This document shows, piece by piece, positions 47,261 through 56,264 of a stretch of DNA of 64,000 nt. This stretch comes from Cryobacterium luteum (GTDB lineage Bacteria; Actinomycetota; Actinomycetes; Actinomycetales; Microbacteriaceae): contig NZ_FOCN01000004.1 of NCBI RefSeq assembly GCF_900110125.1, positions 207,400 through 271,399 on the forward strand, written 5' to 3'. The notes beneath the pieces are model-generated. The model ran no database searches, was not told the DNA's origin, and saw only the letters and a program-made list of their open reading frames with translations. How positions within the stretch are numbered: position 1 is the first letter of the stretch; each line of letters opens with the position of its first letter. The translations under genes were made by a program, and so were the position numbers.

Positions 47261-48871
47261 GTGAACGAGATCGTGTCTGCCCCCGCTGCTCCCACCCAAC
47301 CCATTGACCTGACCCGTGCTGCCGAGCAGGCGGGCGGGGGAGCGGCATCCGCTCTGCTGGGGCAGCACGACCGACGCCGCTGGTGGGCGCTGGCCGTGCT
47401 GATGCTGCCGGTGCTGCTCGTCTCGATCGACAACACCGTGCTCAACTTTGCCCTGCCGGCGATCTCGACGGCCACCCTGCCGACCGGCGTGCAGCTGCTC
47501 TGGATGGTCGACATCTATCCGCTCGTGCTGGCCGGACTGCTCGTGGCGATGGGCAGCCTCGGCGACCGCATCGGGCGTCGTCGCCTGTTGCTGATCGGCT
47601 CGGCCGGTTTCGGTGTGGTCTCGGTATTCGCGGCGTTTTCCCCGAGCATCGAGGGTCTCATCATTGCCAGGGCGGCACTCGGATTCTTCGGCGCGATGCT
47701 GATGCCGTCGACCCTGTCGCTGCTGCGCTCGACCTTCGTCGACCGAGACCAGCGGCGCCTCGCCATCGCGATCTGGGCCACCGGATTCGCGGCCGGCAGC
47801 GCCCTCGGGCCGGTCGTCGGCGGCATCCTGCTCGAGCATTTCGCCTGGGGATCGGTATTTTTGCTCGCCGTTCCCGTTCTGTTGCCGCTGCTCGTACTGG
47901 CGCCCATTCTCGTCACGGAGTCGCGTGACCCGCATCCCGGGCGCATTGACTTTCTCAGCATCGCCCTCTCACTCGGCACCATGCTCCCGATCGTCTACGG
48001 CATCAAGAGCATCGCCGAGCACGGTGTCTCCTGGCTTTCCCTGGCCCCGATCGTGCTCGGGCTGGGCCTCGGCGTGTGGTTTGTGCGCCGGCAGGTGCGG
48101 GTGCCGAACCCCATGCTCGACATGGGTCTGTTCCGGCGCGGCGCCTTCAGTGGCGCCGTCGGTGTCAACCTGCTCAGCGTGACGGCGCTCGTCGGGTGCC
48201 TGTTCTTCATCTCCCAGCACCTGCAACTCGTGCTCGGACTCTCGCCGCTGTCGGCCGGACTCGTGCTCGTTCCCGGCCTGGCCGCGATGATCGTGGCCGG
48301 ACTGCTGATCGTGCCGATCGCCCGCCGGGTGCGGCCGTCACGGGTGGTGCCGGCGGCCCTGCTGGTGTCGGTCGCCGGGTTCGCGTCGATCGCCCTGCGC
48401 GGAGGGCAGATCGACGCCTTCTGGATCGGCGTGGCCTTCGTTCTGCTCGGCATCGGAATCGGTGCGGCCGAGACCGTCTCGAACGAGCTGATCGTGGCGA
48501 CGGCGCCGGCCGATAAGGCGGGCGCGGCATCCGCTGTGTCGGAGACGGCCTACGAACTGGGCGCGGTGCTCGGAACGGCCGTTCTTGGCACGATCCTGAC
48601 CGTGTCGTATCGCGCGGCCGTGCTGCTGCCGGAGGGGCTGACCACCGCCGAACGGCTGGCGGCGGGGGAGACCCTCGGCGGAGCAGTGGCCGTGGCCGAG
48701 CAGCTGCCCGCCGGGGTGGCCGAGCAGCTGCCCGCCGGGGTGGCCGAGCAGCTGCTCGATTCGGCGCGGCACGCTTTTGACAGCGGTGTCGGCCTCACCG
48801 CCTGGATCGGCGTGGCCCTTGTGCTCGGAGCGGCCGTCGTGGCGCTGGTCGCGCTGCGCCGAGCCCGCTAG
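47261..48871 (+). CDS. MFS drug efflux transporter, DHA2 (EmrB/QacA) family
   Basis: A 536-aa, 14-helix antiporter. DHA2 markers are LLVSIDNTVLNFALPAI in helix 1, MGSLGDRIGRRRLLLIG (loop 2-3 motif) and AGSALGPVVGGILLEHFAWGSVFL in helix 5. It exports cationic or lipophilic compounds using the proton gradient. Start GTG 47261 or GTG 47273; neither has an ideal ribosome site. Near the C-terminus an 8-residue unit (VAEQLPAG) is repeated 2-3 times in the last extracytoplasmic loop. It is divergent from its TetR regulator, and its stop abuts the convergent DUF6458 gene. Confidence 0.9.
   Translation: MNEIVSAPAAPTQPIDLTRAAEQAGGGAASALLGQHDRRRWWALAVLMLPVLLVSIDNTVLNFALPAISTATLPTGVQLLWMVDIYPLVLAGLLVAMGSLGDRIGRRRLLLIGSAGFGVVSVFAAFSPSIEGLIIARAALGFFGAMLMPSTLSLLRSTFVDRDQRRLAIAIWATGFAAGSALGPVVGGILLEHFAWGSVFLLAVPVLLPLLVLAPILVTESRDPHPGRIDFLSIALSLGTMLPIVYGIKSIAEHGVSWLSLAPIVLGLGLGVWFVRRQVRVPNPMLDMGLFRRGAFSGAVGVNLLSVTALVGCLFFISQHLQLVLGLSPLSAGLVLVPGLAAMIVAGLLIVPIARRVRPSRVVPAALLVSVAGFASIALRGGQIDAFWIGVAFVLLGIGIGAAETVSNELIVATAPADKAGAASAVSETAYELGAVLGTAVLGTILTVSYRAAVLLPEGLTTAERLAAGETLGGAVAVAEQLPAGVAEQLPAGVAEQLLDSARHAFDSGVGLTAWIGVALVLGAAVVALVALRRAR
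48692..48763. repeat. 24-bp tandem repeat inside the efflux gene
   Basis: Two identical 24-bp units begin at 48692 and 48716 (each starting GTGGCCGAGCAGCTGCCCGC), and a third diverged unit begins at 48740. In frame they encode repeated VAEQLPAG. Confidence 0.95.
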
Positions 48872-49123
48872 CTACAGGTCATCGATCGAGTTCTCCCGAC
48901 GGGTGACCTGCTCGCCGTTCACCGGGTCGGCGATGGTGCGTGTGGTGGTCACGCTGTTGCGGCGACGTGTCATCAGCACGATGCCGAGGATCGTCACGAG
49001 GGCACCGGCCGCGAGCAGAATGTAACCGACGAGCTGCAGGTCCACTCCGGTGACCGTGATGTCGAGGGCCCACACCAGAATGGCGCCGACCACCAGCAGA
49101 AAGATTCCCAGTCCGATACTCAC
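48872..49123 (-). CDS. DUF6458-like small membrane protein
   Basis: An 83-aa protein with two helices (IGLGIFLLVVGAILVWAL and LVGYILLAAGALVTILGIVLM) and a basic then acidic cytoplasmic tail ending NGEQVTRRENSIDDL. The arrangement matches small actinobacterial DUF6458-type proteins of unknown function. GTG 49123 is chosen since AAGGA precedes it and the family normally begins SIGLGIF; a longer ORF upstream reads as non-coding. Confidence 0.75.
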   Translation of the reverse strand: MSIGLGIFLLVVGAILVWALDITVTGVDLQLVGYILLAAGALVTILGIVLMTRRRNSVTTTRTIADPVNGEQVTRRENSIDDL

Positions 49124-49246
49124 GATGTCCTTCTTTCCGTTGGGTGTGCAGTGGTGATGCGCTGGTGACCAGCCTAGGCACTTCAGCGACAAAGGTAAGG
49201 TTTGACTATACGCAATTCAGGTGTTCGCTGACTGGTTCGGAGCCGC

Positions 49247-50317
49247 ATGTCTCGTACTATCAAACTCGCTGTCATTCCCGGAGACGGGATTGGACCGGAA
49301 GTCGTCGCTGAGGCTGTGAAGGTGCTCGGCGCCGTAACCGCCCGTGACGAGGTCACGATTGAGACGAGCACCTTTCAGCTCGGTGCCGCGAGGTTCCTCG
49401 AGACCGGCGACGTGCTCACAGATGCCGACCTCGCGGCGATCAGTCAGAACGATGCTATTCTGCTGGGCGCCGTCGGCGGCGTTCCGGGCGATCCCCGCCT
49501 GAAAGGCGCCAACATCGAGCGGGGACTGCTGCTCGGCCTGCGCTTCGCGCTCGACCACTACGTCAACCTGCGTCCCTGCACGATCTACCCCGGCGTCACC
49601 AGCCCCCTCACCGCTCCCGGCGTGGTCGACTTCGTCGTCGTGCGCGAGGGCACCGAAGGCCCCTACGTCGGCAACGGCGGCGCTATTCGCCGGGGCACCC
49701 CGCAGGAGGTCGCCAACGAGGTCTCGGTCAACACCGCCTACGGGGTGGAACGCGTCGTGCGGTACGCCTTCGAGGTGGCTCAGGGTCGCGAACGCAAACA
49801 GCTCACGCTCGTGCACAAGACCAACGTGCTCGTCTTCGCCGGCAGCCTGTGGCAGCGCATCGTGAACCAAGTAGCCGCCGACTACCCCCTGGTCGCGGTG
49901 GATTACCTGCACGTCGACGCGGCGACTATCTTCTTCGTGACGAACCCGAGTAGATTCGACGTGATCGTCACCGATAACCTCTTTGGCGATATTCTCACCG
50001 ACCTGGCGGCGGCAATCAGCGGCGGCATCGGCCTGGCGGCCTCCGGCAATATCAACCCGACGGGTCGCTTTCCCAGCATGTTCGAGCCGGTACACGGCTC
50101 GGCGCCCGATATCGCCGGCCAGCAACTCGCCGACCCGACCGCGGCCATCCTCTCGGTGGCGCTGCTGCTCGATCACCTCGGGCTGACGGATGCCGCGACT
50201 CGCGTCAACGAGGCCGTGGCCGACGACCTGGCGCGTCGCACCGAGACGGTGCGACGCAGCACCGCTGAGGTGGGGGACGCCATCGTGACGCTTTTGACAG
50301 ACAAGGTACTCAAATGA
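49247..50317 (+). CDS. leuB: 3-isopropylmalate dehydrogenase
   Basis: A 356-aa enzyme of leucine synthesis, oxidatively decarboxylating 3-isopropylmalate with NAD+. Motifs include [16 protein letters not shown], the substrate-binding [14 protein letters not shown], the [14 protein letters not shown] and [20 protein letters not shown] metal ligands, and [17 protein letters not shown] precedes the ATG. It overlaps ilvE by ATGA, so the two branched-chain genes are coupled. Confidence 0.96.
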   Translation: MSRTIKLAVIPGDGIGPEVVAEAVKVLGAVTARDEVTIETSTFQLGAARFLETGDVLTDADLAAISQNDAILLGAVGGVPGDPRLKGANIERGLLLGLRFALDHYVNLRPCTIYPGVTSPLTAPGVVDFVVVREGTEGPYVGNGGAIRRGTPQEVANEVSVNTAYGVERVVRYAFEVAQGRERKQLTLVHKTNVLVFAGSLWQRIVNQVAADYPLVAVDYLHVDAATIFFVTNPSRFDVIVTDNLFGDILTDLAAAISGGIGLAASGNINPTGRFPSMFEPVHGSAPDIAGQQLADPTAAILSVALLLDHLGLTDAATRVNEAVADDLARRTETVRRSTAEVGDAIVTLLTDKVLK

Positions 50318-51417
50318 GCAAGACCGACACATTTCCACTGAGCTTCGCGCTGACCCCGTCGACCGAAGCACGCGCCGAAGCCGAACGCGACGAGATCCTC
50401 GCCGACCCGGGGTTCGGCAAGCATTTCACCGACCACATGGTCACGATCGATTGGTCGGTCGACGCCGGCTGGCACGACGCCCGCGTCACTCCCTACGGCC
50501 CGCTGCTGCTCGACCCCGCTTCCTCGGTGCTGCACTACGGCCAGGAGATCTTCGAGGGCCTCAAGGCCTACCGGCACGCCGACAACTCCATCTGGACCTT
50601 TCGGCCCGAGAAGAACGCGCAGCGCCTGCAGCGCTCGGCGCACCGCCTCGCGCTGCCCGAACTCTCGGTGGAAGACTTCATCGAGTCGGTCAAGCAGATG
50701 ATCGCCATCGACGGCGATTGGGTGCCGTCCGCGCCGGAGACCAGCTTGTACCTGCGGCCGTTCATGATCGCCAACGAGAGCTTTCTCGGTGTGCGCGCCG
50801 CCCACAAGGTGAGCTTCTACGTGATCGCGAGCCCGGCCGGCGCCTACTTCGCCGATGGCGTCGCCCCGGTGAAGATCTGGCTGTCGACCGAATACTCCCG
50901 CGCGGGCCGCGGCGGAACGGGCGCCGCCAAGTGCGGCGGCAACTACGCCGCGTCCCTGCTGCCCCAAATGGAGGCCTACGAGAACGGCTGCGCCCAGGTG
51001 CTCTTTCTCGACGGTGAAACCGGTAGCCACATCGACGAACTGGGCGGCATGAACGTGTTCTTCGTGCACGGCACCGACACGATCGTCACGCCGCGCCTGA
51101 CCGGGTCCATCCTCGAGGGCGTCACCCGCGACAGCATCATGCAGCTCGCCCGCGACCGCGGCATGACCGTTGAGGAGCGCGACGTGACGCTGGGCGAGTG
51201 GCGTGACGGTGTCGCATCGGGTGCTATCACCGAGGTCTTCGCTTGTGGAACCGCCGCCGTCGTCACTCCGATCGGCCAGCTGAAGGCCAGGGACTTCACG
51301 ATCGGCGAAGCGGATGCCCCGGCCGGCGCGATCACCCTGTCGCTGCGCCAGGAACTCACCGACATTCAGTATGGGCGCGTGCCCGACCGGCACGGCTGGC
51401 TCACCCGCCTAGACTGA
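50314..51417 (+). CDS. ilvE: Branched-chain amino acid aminotransferase
   Basis: A 367-aa fold-type IV PLP enzyme that transfers amino groups to the branched-chain 2-ketoacids. The PLP lysine lies in [33 protein letters not shown] and [14 protein letters not shown] are family motifs. It starts in a 4-bp overlap with leuB and precedes an FAH-family gene by 34 bp. It completes the pathway supplied by ilvBNC and ilvD in this window. Confidence 0.96.
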   Translation: MSKTDTFPLSFALTPSTEARAEAERDEILADPGFGKHFTDHMVTIDWSVDAGWHDARVTPYGPLLLDPASSVLHYGQEIFEGLKAYRHADNSIWTFRPEKNAQRLQRSAHRLALPELSVEDFIESVKQMIAIDGDWVPSAPETSLYLRPFMIANESFLGVRAAHKVSFYVIASPAGAYFADGVAPVKIWLSTEYSRAGRGGTGAAKCGGNYAASLLPQMEAYENGCAQVLFLDGETGSHIDELGGMNVFFVHGTDTIVTPRLTGSILEGVTRDSIMQLARDRGMTVEERDVTLGEWRDGVASGAITEVFACGTAAVVTPIGQLKARDFTIGEADAPAGAITLSLRQELTDIQYGRVPDRHGWLTRLD

Positions 51418-51451
51418 AGCTTTTGGCCTTGTATAGGGGGAATCGAGACAC

Positions 51452-52171
51452 GTGAAGATCGCACGCTACAGCTACCAGGGCGCCATCGCGTTCGGCATCG
51501 TTGACGGCGACGAACTGGTCGTGCTCACAAACGACCCGATGTTTGCCGGATTCGACACGACCGGCGACCGGGTGGCCCTGGCCGACGTGAAGCTGCTCGC
51601 GCCGGTGATTCCGCGTTCGAAGATCGTCGCAGTGGTGTCGGCCGAGGCGTTCGTGCTTCGGCCCAACACCGCCGTCGTTGGCCCCGGCGACGCCATCGTG
51701 CTGCCGGCCGCCTCCTCGCGGGTCGAAGTCGACGGCCAGCTCGCCATCGTCATCGGCAAGATCGCCAAGAACGTCTCGGCAGCGGATGCCCTCGGTCGCG
51801 TCTTCGGCTACACGGTCGCGACGGTCGTGACCGCGGCCGACCTGGCTTCAGGGTTAGCGGGGGCCTTTGACACATTCCTGCCGCTCGGCCCAGTCGTCGA
51901 GACCGAGTTCGACGAGGCTTTGTCGCCCCTGCGCGGGCTCATCAACGATGAGGAATTTCAGGCTCTCTCGCTCGGCGACGACGACCGGACGACCGAAGAC
52001 GTCGTTGCGGCACTCGTGGCGTTCGCCTCGAGCGTGTCCACCCTGCTGCCCGGCGACGTGATTCTGGCCGGACCGCTGGACACCCCGGCCGACGTGGTCG
52101 ACGGCGACACCGTCACGGTGTCGATCGCCGGAATCGGAACGCTCGTGAACCCGGTGGTGCGCCCGGCCTGA
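51452..52171 (+). CDS. Fumarylacetoacetate hydrolase-family protein, apparently without its active site
   Basis: A 239-aa protein with the FAH fold signature (VVGPGDAIVLP, DTFLPLGPVVET, LLPGDVILAGPLDTPADVVDGDTVTVSIAGIGTLVNPV). The catalytic and metal positions are altered. The usual NYxxHAAE histidine is absent, the ExE pair is D94/Q96 (VEVDGQLAIVIG), the NDVT aspartate is V125 (GYTVATVVTAADL), and the KSFDTF lysine is A. It is therefore probably a pseudoenzyme, with regulatory or structural use. A GTG start is used. It follows ilvE closely and is probably in the same operon. Confidence 0.8.
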   Translation: MKIARYSYQGAIAFGIVDGDELVVLTNDPMFAGFDTTGDRVALADVKLLAPVIPRSKIVAVVSAEAFVLRPNTAVVGPGDAIVLPAASSRVEVDGQLAIVIGKIAKNVSAADALGRVFGYTVATVVTAADLASGLAGAFDTFLPLGPVVETEFDEALSPLRGLINDEEFQALSLGDDDRTTEDVVAALVAFASSVSTLLPGDVILAGPLDTPADVVDGDTVTVSIAGIGTLVNPVVRPA

Positions 52172-52230
52172 CCCGCGCAGCGGGTGCCCAGATCCAGACA
52201 CAGATCCGGGGCCGGATCCGGCCGCGGGAC

Positions 52231-52836
52231 TCAGCCCATGGCGTCGGGGAACCAGGCCCTGACCTGGTTCGACGCCGTGTTCAGCAGGGCGATCGCTTCA
52301 TCCCGGTTCACCCGGGCGACGAGCATCGCGCTCATCGACAGGGAGGCCAGGGTGCGCACGCGCTCATCGATGCGCACTGGTGCGGCATCCGCGTGGGATG
52401 ACACGGCAGCGAGGGCCTGCCGCAGAGCCTCGGACAGTTCGGCGCGATAGCCTTCCACGACAGTACGAGCCGAGTCGTCGTGGGCGCCGAGGCCGGCCGC
52501 GCAATTGACCAGGAGGCATCCGGAACGCGGCGAGTCGTCCGCCAGCGCGGCTGTCGACTGAGCGAGGCTGTCGAAGTAGTCGAGCAGCGCCGAGGCATCC
52601 GTTGCGCCCGCGCGCAGCCCGACCAATCGAGGCCCAATAACACTCTGCAGATAGTCGGAGACCGCAGCGTCAAAGAGCCCGCGTTTACTGCCGAAGGCGT
52701 GGTAGAGGCTGGAGCGGCCCACGCCCGTCGCCGACTCCAGCTCAGCCAGGGATACACCGTCATACCCCTTATCCCAGAACAGGTCACGTGCAGCCTGCAC
52801 GACCACGCCGCTGTCGAAGGTTTGCAGCCGCCCCAT
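52231..52836 (-). CDS. TetR family transcriptional regulator
   Basis: A 201-aa TetR regulator. Its helix-turn-helix is QAARDLFWDKGYDGVSLAELESATGVGRSSLYHAFGSKRGLFDAAV, and the body resembles the AcrR/YxaF group with TetR_C_16-like helices. ATG 52836 has GAGGAGC 5 nt upstream; the longer ORF reads through the promoter region. It is divergent from a CurA-type oxidoreductase and two palindromes sit between them, so it probably represses both genes, sensing a reactive or lipophilic compound. Confidence 0.87.
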   Translation of the reverse strand: MGRLQTFDSGVVVQAARDLFWDKGYDGVSLAELESATGVGRSSLYHAFGSKRGLFDAAVSDYLQSVIGPRLVGLRAGATDASALLDYFDSLAQSTAALADDSPRSGCLLVNCAAGLGAHDDSARTVVEGYRAELSEALRQALAAVSSHADAAPVRIDERVRTLASLSMSAMLVARVNRDEAIALLNTASNQVRAWFPDAMG

Positions 52837-52879
52837 GTTCGCTCCTCGGATCCGCTTCGACGATCGGCAAATTTTGTGT

Positions 52880-52913
52880 ACCGATTGGTCCAATATATAG
52901 TAAAACGATCGTT
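52880..52913. promoter_or_regulatory. Paired palindromic operator sites for the TetR regulator
   Basis: AACGATCGTT (52904-52913) is a perfect palindrome and ACCGATTGGT (52880-52889) a near-palindrome of the same pattern, centred 24 bp apart. They flank TATAGT (52896-52901), the probable -10 of the oxidoreductase gene. ATTGG-T-CCAAT (52884-52894) overlaps the first site. Confidence 0.55.
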
Positions 52914-52937
52914 CTAAAACTAGCAGAGGAGCCCAGC

Positions 52938-53969
52938 ATGGCCTCATCCACCGTCAGCACCCAGATCCAACTCGTGAACCGTCCCGTCGGCTGGCCGACG
53001 AATGCGGACTTCCGCACCGTGACCGTCGACCTGCCGGAGCTTACGGCCGGCCAGGTTCGCGTCGCCAATGAATTCGTATCCGTTGACCCGTACATGCGAG
53101 GTCGGATGAACGACGTGAAGAGCTACGTGCCGCCGTTCGCGCTCGGTGAGACCATGACCGGCGCGGCGGTCGGCCGGGTCGTCGCCTCCGCTACCGATGC
53201 GTTCGCCGTCGGCGACGTCGTCACCCACGCTTACGGCTGGCGTGACCTGGTGCAGGAGGATGCCGCCGGATTCCGCGTCGTTCCCGAGCTTCCGGATGTC
53301 GCGCTCTCCGCCTATCTCGGGGTGCTCGGAATGACCGCCCTGACCGCTTACGTCGGCCTGCTCGAGGTCGCCAGGCTCAAGGAAGGCGACACCGTGTTCG
53401 TCTCCGGCGCAGCGGGTGCCGTCGGCAGTATGGTCGGACAGATCGCCCGGCTCAAGGGCGCCAAGCGCGTTATCGGCTCGGCCGGATCGCCCGAGAAGGT
53501 GGCCCTGCTCACGAGCAAGTACGGCTTTGACGCCGCGTTCAACTACAAGAACGGCTCTATCACGGATCAGCTGGCCGTTGCAGCGCCCGACGGAATCGAT
53601 GTCTACTTCGACAATGTCGGCGGCGAGCACCTCGAGGCAGCTTTGGCCTCCTTCAACGACGGCGGGCGTGCGGCGCTGTGCGGCGCGATCTCGTTGTACA
53701 ACAGCACGGATGCTCCGGTCGGCCCGAACAACATGACTAACATCGTCACCCGCGGCCTGACCCTCACGGGCTTCACCATCGGCAACTTCTGGTCGCACCT
53801 CCCGGCATTCTCCGCTGAGATGGCGGACTGGCTCGCATCCGGCCAGATCGTCTTCGACGAGACAGTCGTCGACGGCGTCGAGAACGCAGTCGACGCGTTC
53901 CTCGGCCTCATGCGCGGCGAGAACACCGGCAAGATGATCGTGCGCACCGGCAATTTGGTTGTCAACTGA
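52938..53969 (+). CDS. NADP-dependent alkenal/curcumin reductase-type oxidoreductase (MDR superfamily)
   Basis: A 343-aa medium-chain reductase of the CurA/leukotriene B4 12-hydroxydehydrogenase group. These zinc-independent enzymes use NADPH to reduce alpha,beta-unsaturated carbonyls. Typical text: VSVDPYMRGRMND, the nucleotide site VSGAAGAVGSMVGQIARLKG and VDVYFDNVGGE-like DVYFDNVGGEHLEAAL. ATG 52938 has AGAGGAG upstream. The divergent TetR gene and operators point to induction by electrophiles. Confidence 0.9.
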   Translation: MASSTVSTQIQLVNRPVGWPTNADFRTVTVDLPELTAGQVRVANEFVSVDPYMRGRMNDVKSYVPPFALGETMTGAAVGRVVASATDAFAVGDVVTHAYGWRDLVQEDAAGFRVVPELPDVALSAYLGVLGMTALTAYVGLLEVARLKEGDTVFVSGAAGAVGSMVGQIARLKGAKRVIGSAGSPEKVALLTSKYGFDAAFNYKNGSITDQLAVAAPDGIDVYFDNVGGEHLEAALASFNDGGRAALCGAISLYNSTDAPVGPNNMTNIVTRGLTLTGFTIGNFWSHLPAFSAEMADWLASGQIVFDETVVDGVENAVDAFLGLMRGENTGKMIVRTGNLVVN

Positions 53970-54029
53970 TCTGAACCATCGACCTCGCGGACATCCGAGG
54001 TGATTGTGGGGACTCCTCGTCCGCTCGCG

Positions 54030-55118
54030 TCAGGGACGAAGCGCGTTCAGAGCCAGGGTCACGTCGTCCTCGTCGTTGAAGAGGTGAAATGCGACGCGGG
54101 CGCGGCCGGCCCGACCCGAAGCTGTGAGGCCGGCGGCGGTGAGGCGTGCGAGGTCGCGACCACCGGCATCCGGCCAGCTGATGATGGCCTGGCTGAGTCG
54201 CGGCAGGCCGAGCCCGTCGCACAGGGCATCGCCGAGGCCCGCATTGTGGGCGGCCACCGCAGCCAGATCGAGGCTGCGGAACAGGTCGATGGCCGGTTCG
54301 GCACCGACCCAGGCCGGCCAGGCCGGCGACACGTCGAAGCGGCGGGCATCGGCGGCCAGCGCCATCTCGGGGCCGTAACAGGATGCCCACAGGTCGTCTC
54401 CCGCGTACCAGCCGGCATACACCGGGTGCAGTTTCGCTGCGAACGCGTCGGAGACGGTGAAGAAGGCCACTCCGCGCGGGGCGCCGAGCCACTTGTAGCT
54501 GTGGCAGATGGTGGCGTCAAAAACGGATGCGTCCACCGGCATCCACCCCGCCGCCTGGGTCGTGTCGCACAGCGTAAAGGTGCTCGTTGCACGGGCGGCG
54601 GCCCGGATGGCGGCGCTGTCGGCGAGGGTTCCGGTGGCGGACTGCACGAGCGAGAACGCCACGAGCCAGGTGTTCTCGGTGAGGCTCGCGGCCAGGTCTG
54701 CCAGGTCTACCTGCCGCACGGTCACACCGCGGTGCGCCTGGGCGAGGAACGGGAACACCATCGAGCTGAAGTCACCCCGCGGCAGCACGACTTCGGCGCC
54801 GTCGGGAATGCTCGCCGCGACCAAGCCCGCCATGACCGAGGTCTGCGAGCCGATCGCGACGCGGTCGGGCGTGACCCCGACCAGGTCGGCGTATCCCGCG
54901 CGCACCCGCTCGACCACCTCGCCGTAGCGGGAGGCGCAGGACTCACCGCGCGCCCAGGCCTCTGTGTCGGCGCGCATCGCGGCGATTGTGTCGATCGTCG
55001 GCAGCCCGAGGGTGCAGGCAGCGAGGTAACCGCGACCGGAGGTATATCGGGTACGGGCTTCGGCGAGAGTCAGGGTGCTCACAGCGGGGCTGCTGGTGCG
55101 AAGCGGTGCTGGAGTCAT
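54030..55118 (-). CDS. Aminotransferase class V-fold PLP enzyme
   Basis: A 362-aa fold-type I PLP protein of the cysteine desulfurase/kynureninase-like class V group. The cofactor aspartate is in CDTTQAAGWMPVD and the PLP lysine in CHSYKWLGAPRGVAFF; AIGSQTSVMAGLVAASIPDG binds the phosphate. No mobile-loop cysteine typical of IscS/SufS is seen, so it is more likely an amino-acid lyase or transaminase; the substrate is unknown. It is divergent from a LysR regulator 81 bp away, which probably controls it. Confidence 0.83.
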   Translation of the reverse strand: MTPAPLRTSSPAVSTLTLAEARTRYTSGRGYLAACTLGLPTIDTIAAMRADTEAWARGESCASRYGEVVERVRAGYADLVGVTPDRVAIGSQTSVMAGLVAASIPDGAEVVLPRGDFSSMVFPFLAQAHRGVTVRQVDLADLAASLTENTWLVAFSLVQSATGTLADSAAIRAAARATSTFTLCDTTQAAGWMPVDASVFDATICHSYKWLGAPRGVAFFTVSDAFAAKLHPVYAGWYAGDDLWASCYGPEMALAADARRFDVSPAWPAWVGAEPAIDLFRSLDLAAVAAHNAGLGDALCDGLGLPRLSQAIISWPDAGGRDLARLTAAGLTASGRAGRARVAFHLFNDEDDVTLALNALRP

Positions 55119-55187
55119 GATTCCAGTCTGGCCAGAGGCTATTCATGCGACAATGGCCAGTATTCGATGCAACGCATAAGCCGCCGT

Positions 55188-55193
55188 TATGAT
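55188..55193 (+). promoter_or_regulatory. Putative -10 box of the LysR gene
   Basis: TATGAT ends 6 nt before ATG 55200. An ATGC-AAC-GCAT palindrome (55167-55177) just upstream may be the LysR regulator's own site. Confidence 0.4.
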
Positions 55194-55199
55194 TGGTGC

Positions 55200-56153
55200 A
55201 TGAGTCATCTCCCTGGCCAGGGCCCCGACCTCGACGCACTTGCCCTGCGCGTGGTGCGGGCGGTGCACGAAACCGGCTCCATCACGGCCGCCGCAGCCGC
55301 CCTCGGCTACAGCCAGCCGGCGGTGAGCCAGCAGCTCAAACGACTCGAGCAGAGGCTCGGACTCGCCGTGGTTGAGCGGGTCGGACGAGGCGTTCGCCTC
55401 ACCGAGGCCGGTCTCGTGCTGGCCCGGCACGCCGTGACCGTGGAAACCGCGCTCGATGCGGCGGCGGGGGAGATCGCCGAGCTGCAGGGGTTGCGTTCTG
55501 GGCTCGTGCGTCTGGTGGCGTTCCCGTCGGCATCCGCTACGCTCGTGCCGAGCCTGCTGGCGCGCATGAAGCAGCAGCATGCGCAGATCAGCATCACCTA
55601 TCTCGAGGCCGAACCACCCGAAGCCGTTGCAGCCGTGCGCGAGAACCGCGCCGACCTGGCCATCACGTTCAGCTACCCGGGAGACCGGGTGGATCCACAC
55701 CGGGAGAGCGCGCAGGGGCTGCGGGTGGCTACCCTGCGGCGAGACGAGATGATGCTCGTGCTGCCGGTCGGGCATCCGCTCGCCGGCGCTGAGCCCGAAA
55801 CCGGTGCGCCAGTCGACCTGGGCGGCCTCGCCGACGAGAATTGGGTGGCCGGCTGCCCGCGCTGCCGCGGCCACCTGCTCGACCTGTGTGATCGCCGCGG
55901 ATTCACGCCACGCATCAGCTATGAGACCGACAATGTCGCCGCCGTGTTCGGCCTGGTCGAGGCCGGCATCGGCGTGGCACTGCTGCCGGCGCTCGCGATC
56001 GAATCGGCCGGCGTTCGCGCGGGCGTCGCAATTCGCGCCACAACCGGGCAGGATCATCGCACCCTGCACGCCGTGACGGCGGCTCGGGCCGAGCGCGTGC
56101 CCGCCCTGGCTGCGGCATTGCGCGCCATCGCCGCCATCGCGCAGGTCGGCTAG
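55200..56153 (+). CDS. LysR family transcriptional regulator
   Basis: A 317-aa LysR regulator. The N-terminal winged helix-turn-helix is LDALALRVVRAVHETGSITAAAAALGYSQPAVSQQLKRLEQRLG, and the rest is a periplasmic-binding-like effector domain. An unusual cysteine cluster, CPRCRGHLLDLC, lies near residue 220 and might bind metal or sense redox. ATG 55200 was chosen for its -10 box at the leaderless spacing; the upstream continuation overlaps the divergent aminotransferase and is non-coding. It likely regulates that aminotransferase. Confidence 0.88.
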   Translation: MSHLPGQGPDLDALALRVVRAVHETGSITAAAAALGYSQPAVSQQLKRLEQRLGLAVVERVGRGVRLTEAGLVLARHAVTVETALDAAAGEIAELQGLRSGLVRLVAFPSASATLVPSLLARMKQQHAQISITYLEAEPPEAVAAVRENRADLAITFSYPGDRVDPHRESAQGLRVATLRRDEMMLVLPVGHPLAGAEPETGAPVDLGGLADENWVAGCPRCRGHLLDLCDRRGFTPRISYETDNVAAVFGLVEAGIGVALLPALAIESAGVRAGVAIRATTGQDHRTLHAVTAARAERVPALAAALRAIAAIAQVG

Positions 56154-56218
56154 GTCGAGCCTGCCCGAATCTCGGGCCCACCTTACGGAACCGGGACCAC
56201 GATTGATCATGGGCCCAT

Positions 56219-56240
56219 TTTCCGGGCCCGGGCCCGGAAA
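56219..56240. promoter_or_regulatory. Perfect 22-bp palindrome upstream of gltX
   Basis: The half-site TTTCCGGGCCC is followed immediately by its reverse complement GGGCCCGGAAA. It ends 24 bp before the gltX -10 box. It could be an operator, or a 3' hairpin for the LysR gene. GGGCCC also occurs at 56174-56179 and 56211-56216. Confidence 0.6.
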
Positions 56241-56264
56241 GAAGTAGGGCAGGGCTCGCGCAAC

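Noticed and set aside
54000..55199. Upstream extension of the LysR reading frame (plus strand)
   Set aside because: It is open by chance opposite the aminotransferase gene; the regulator begins at ATG 55200 with a promoter box and the conserved N-terminus.
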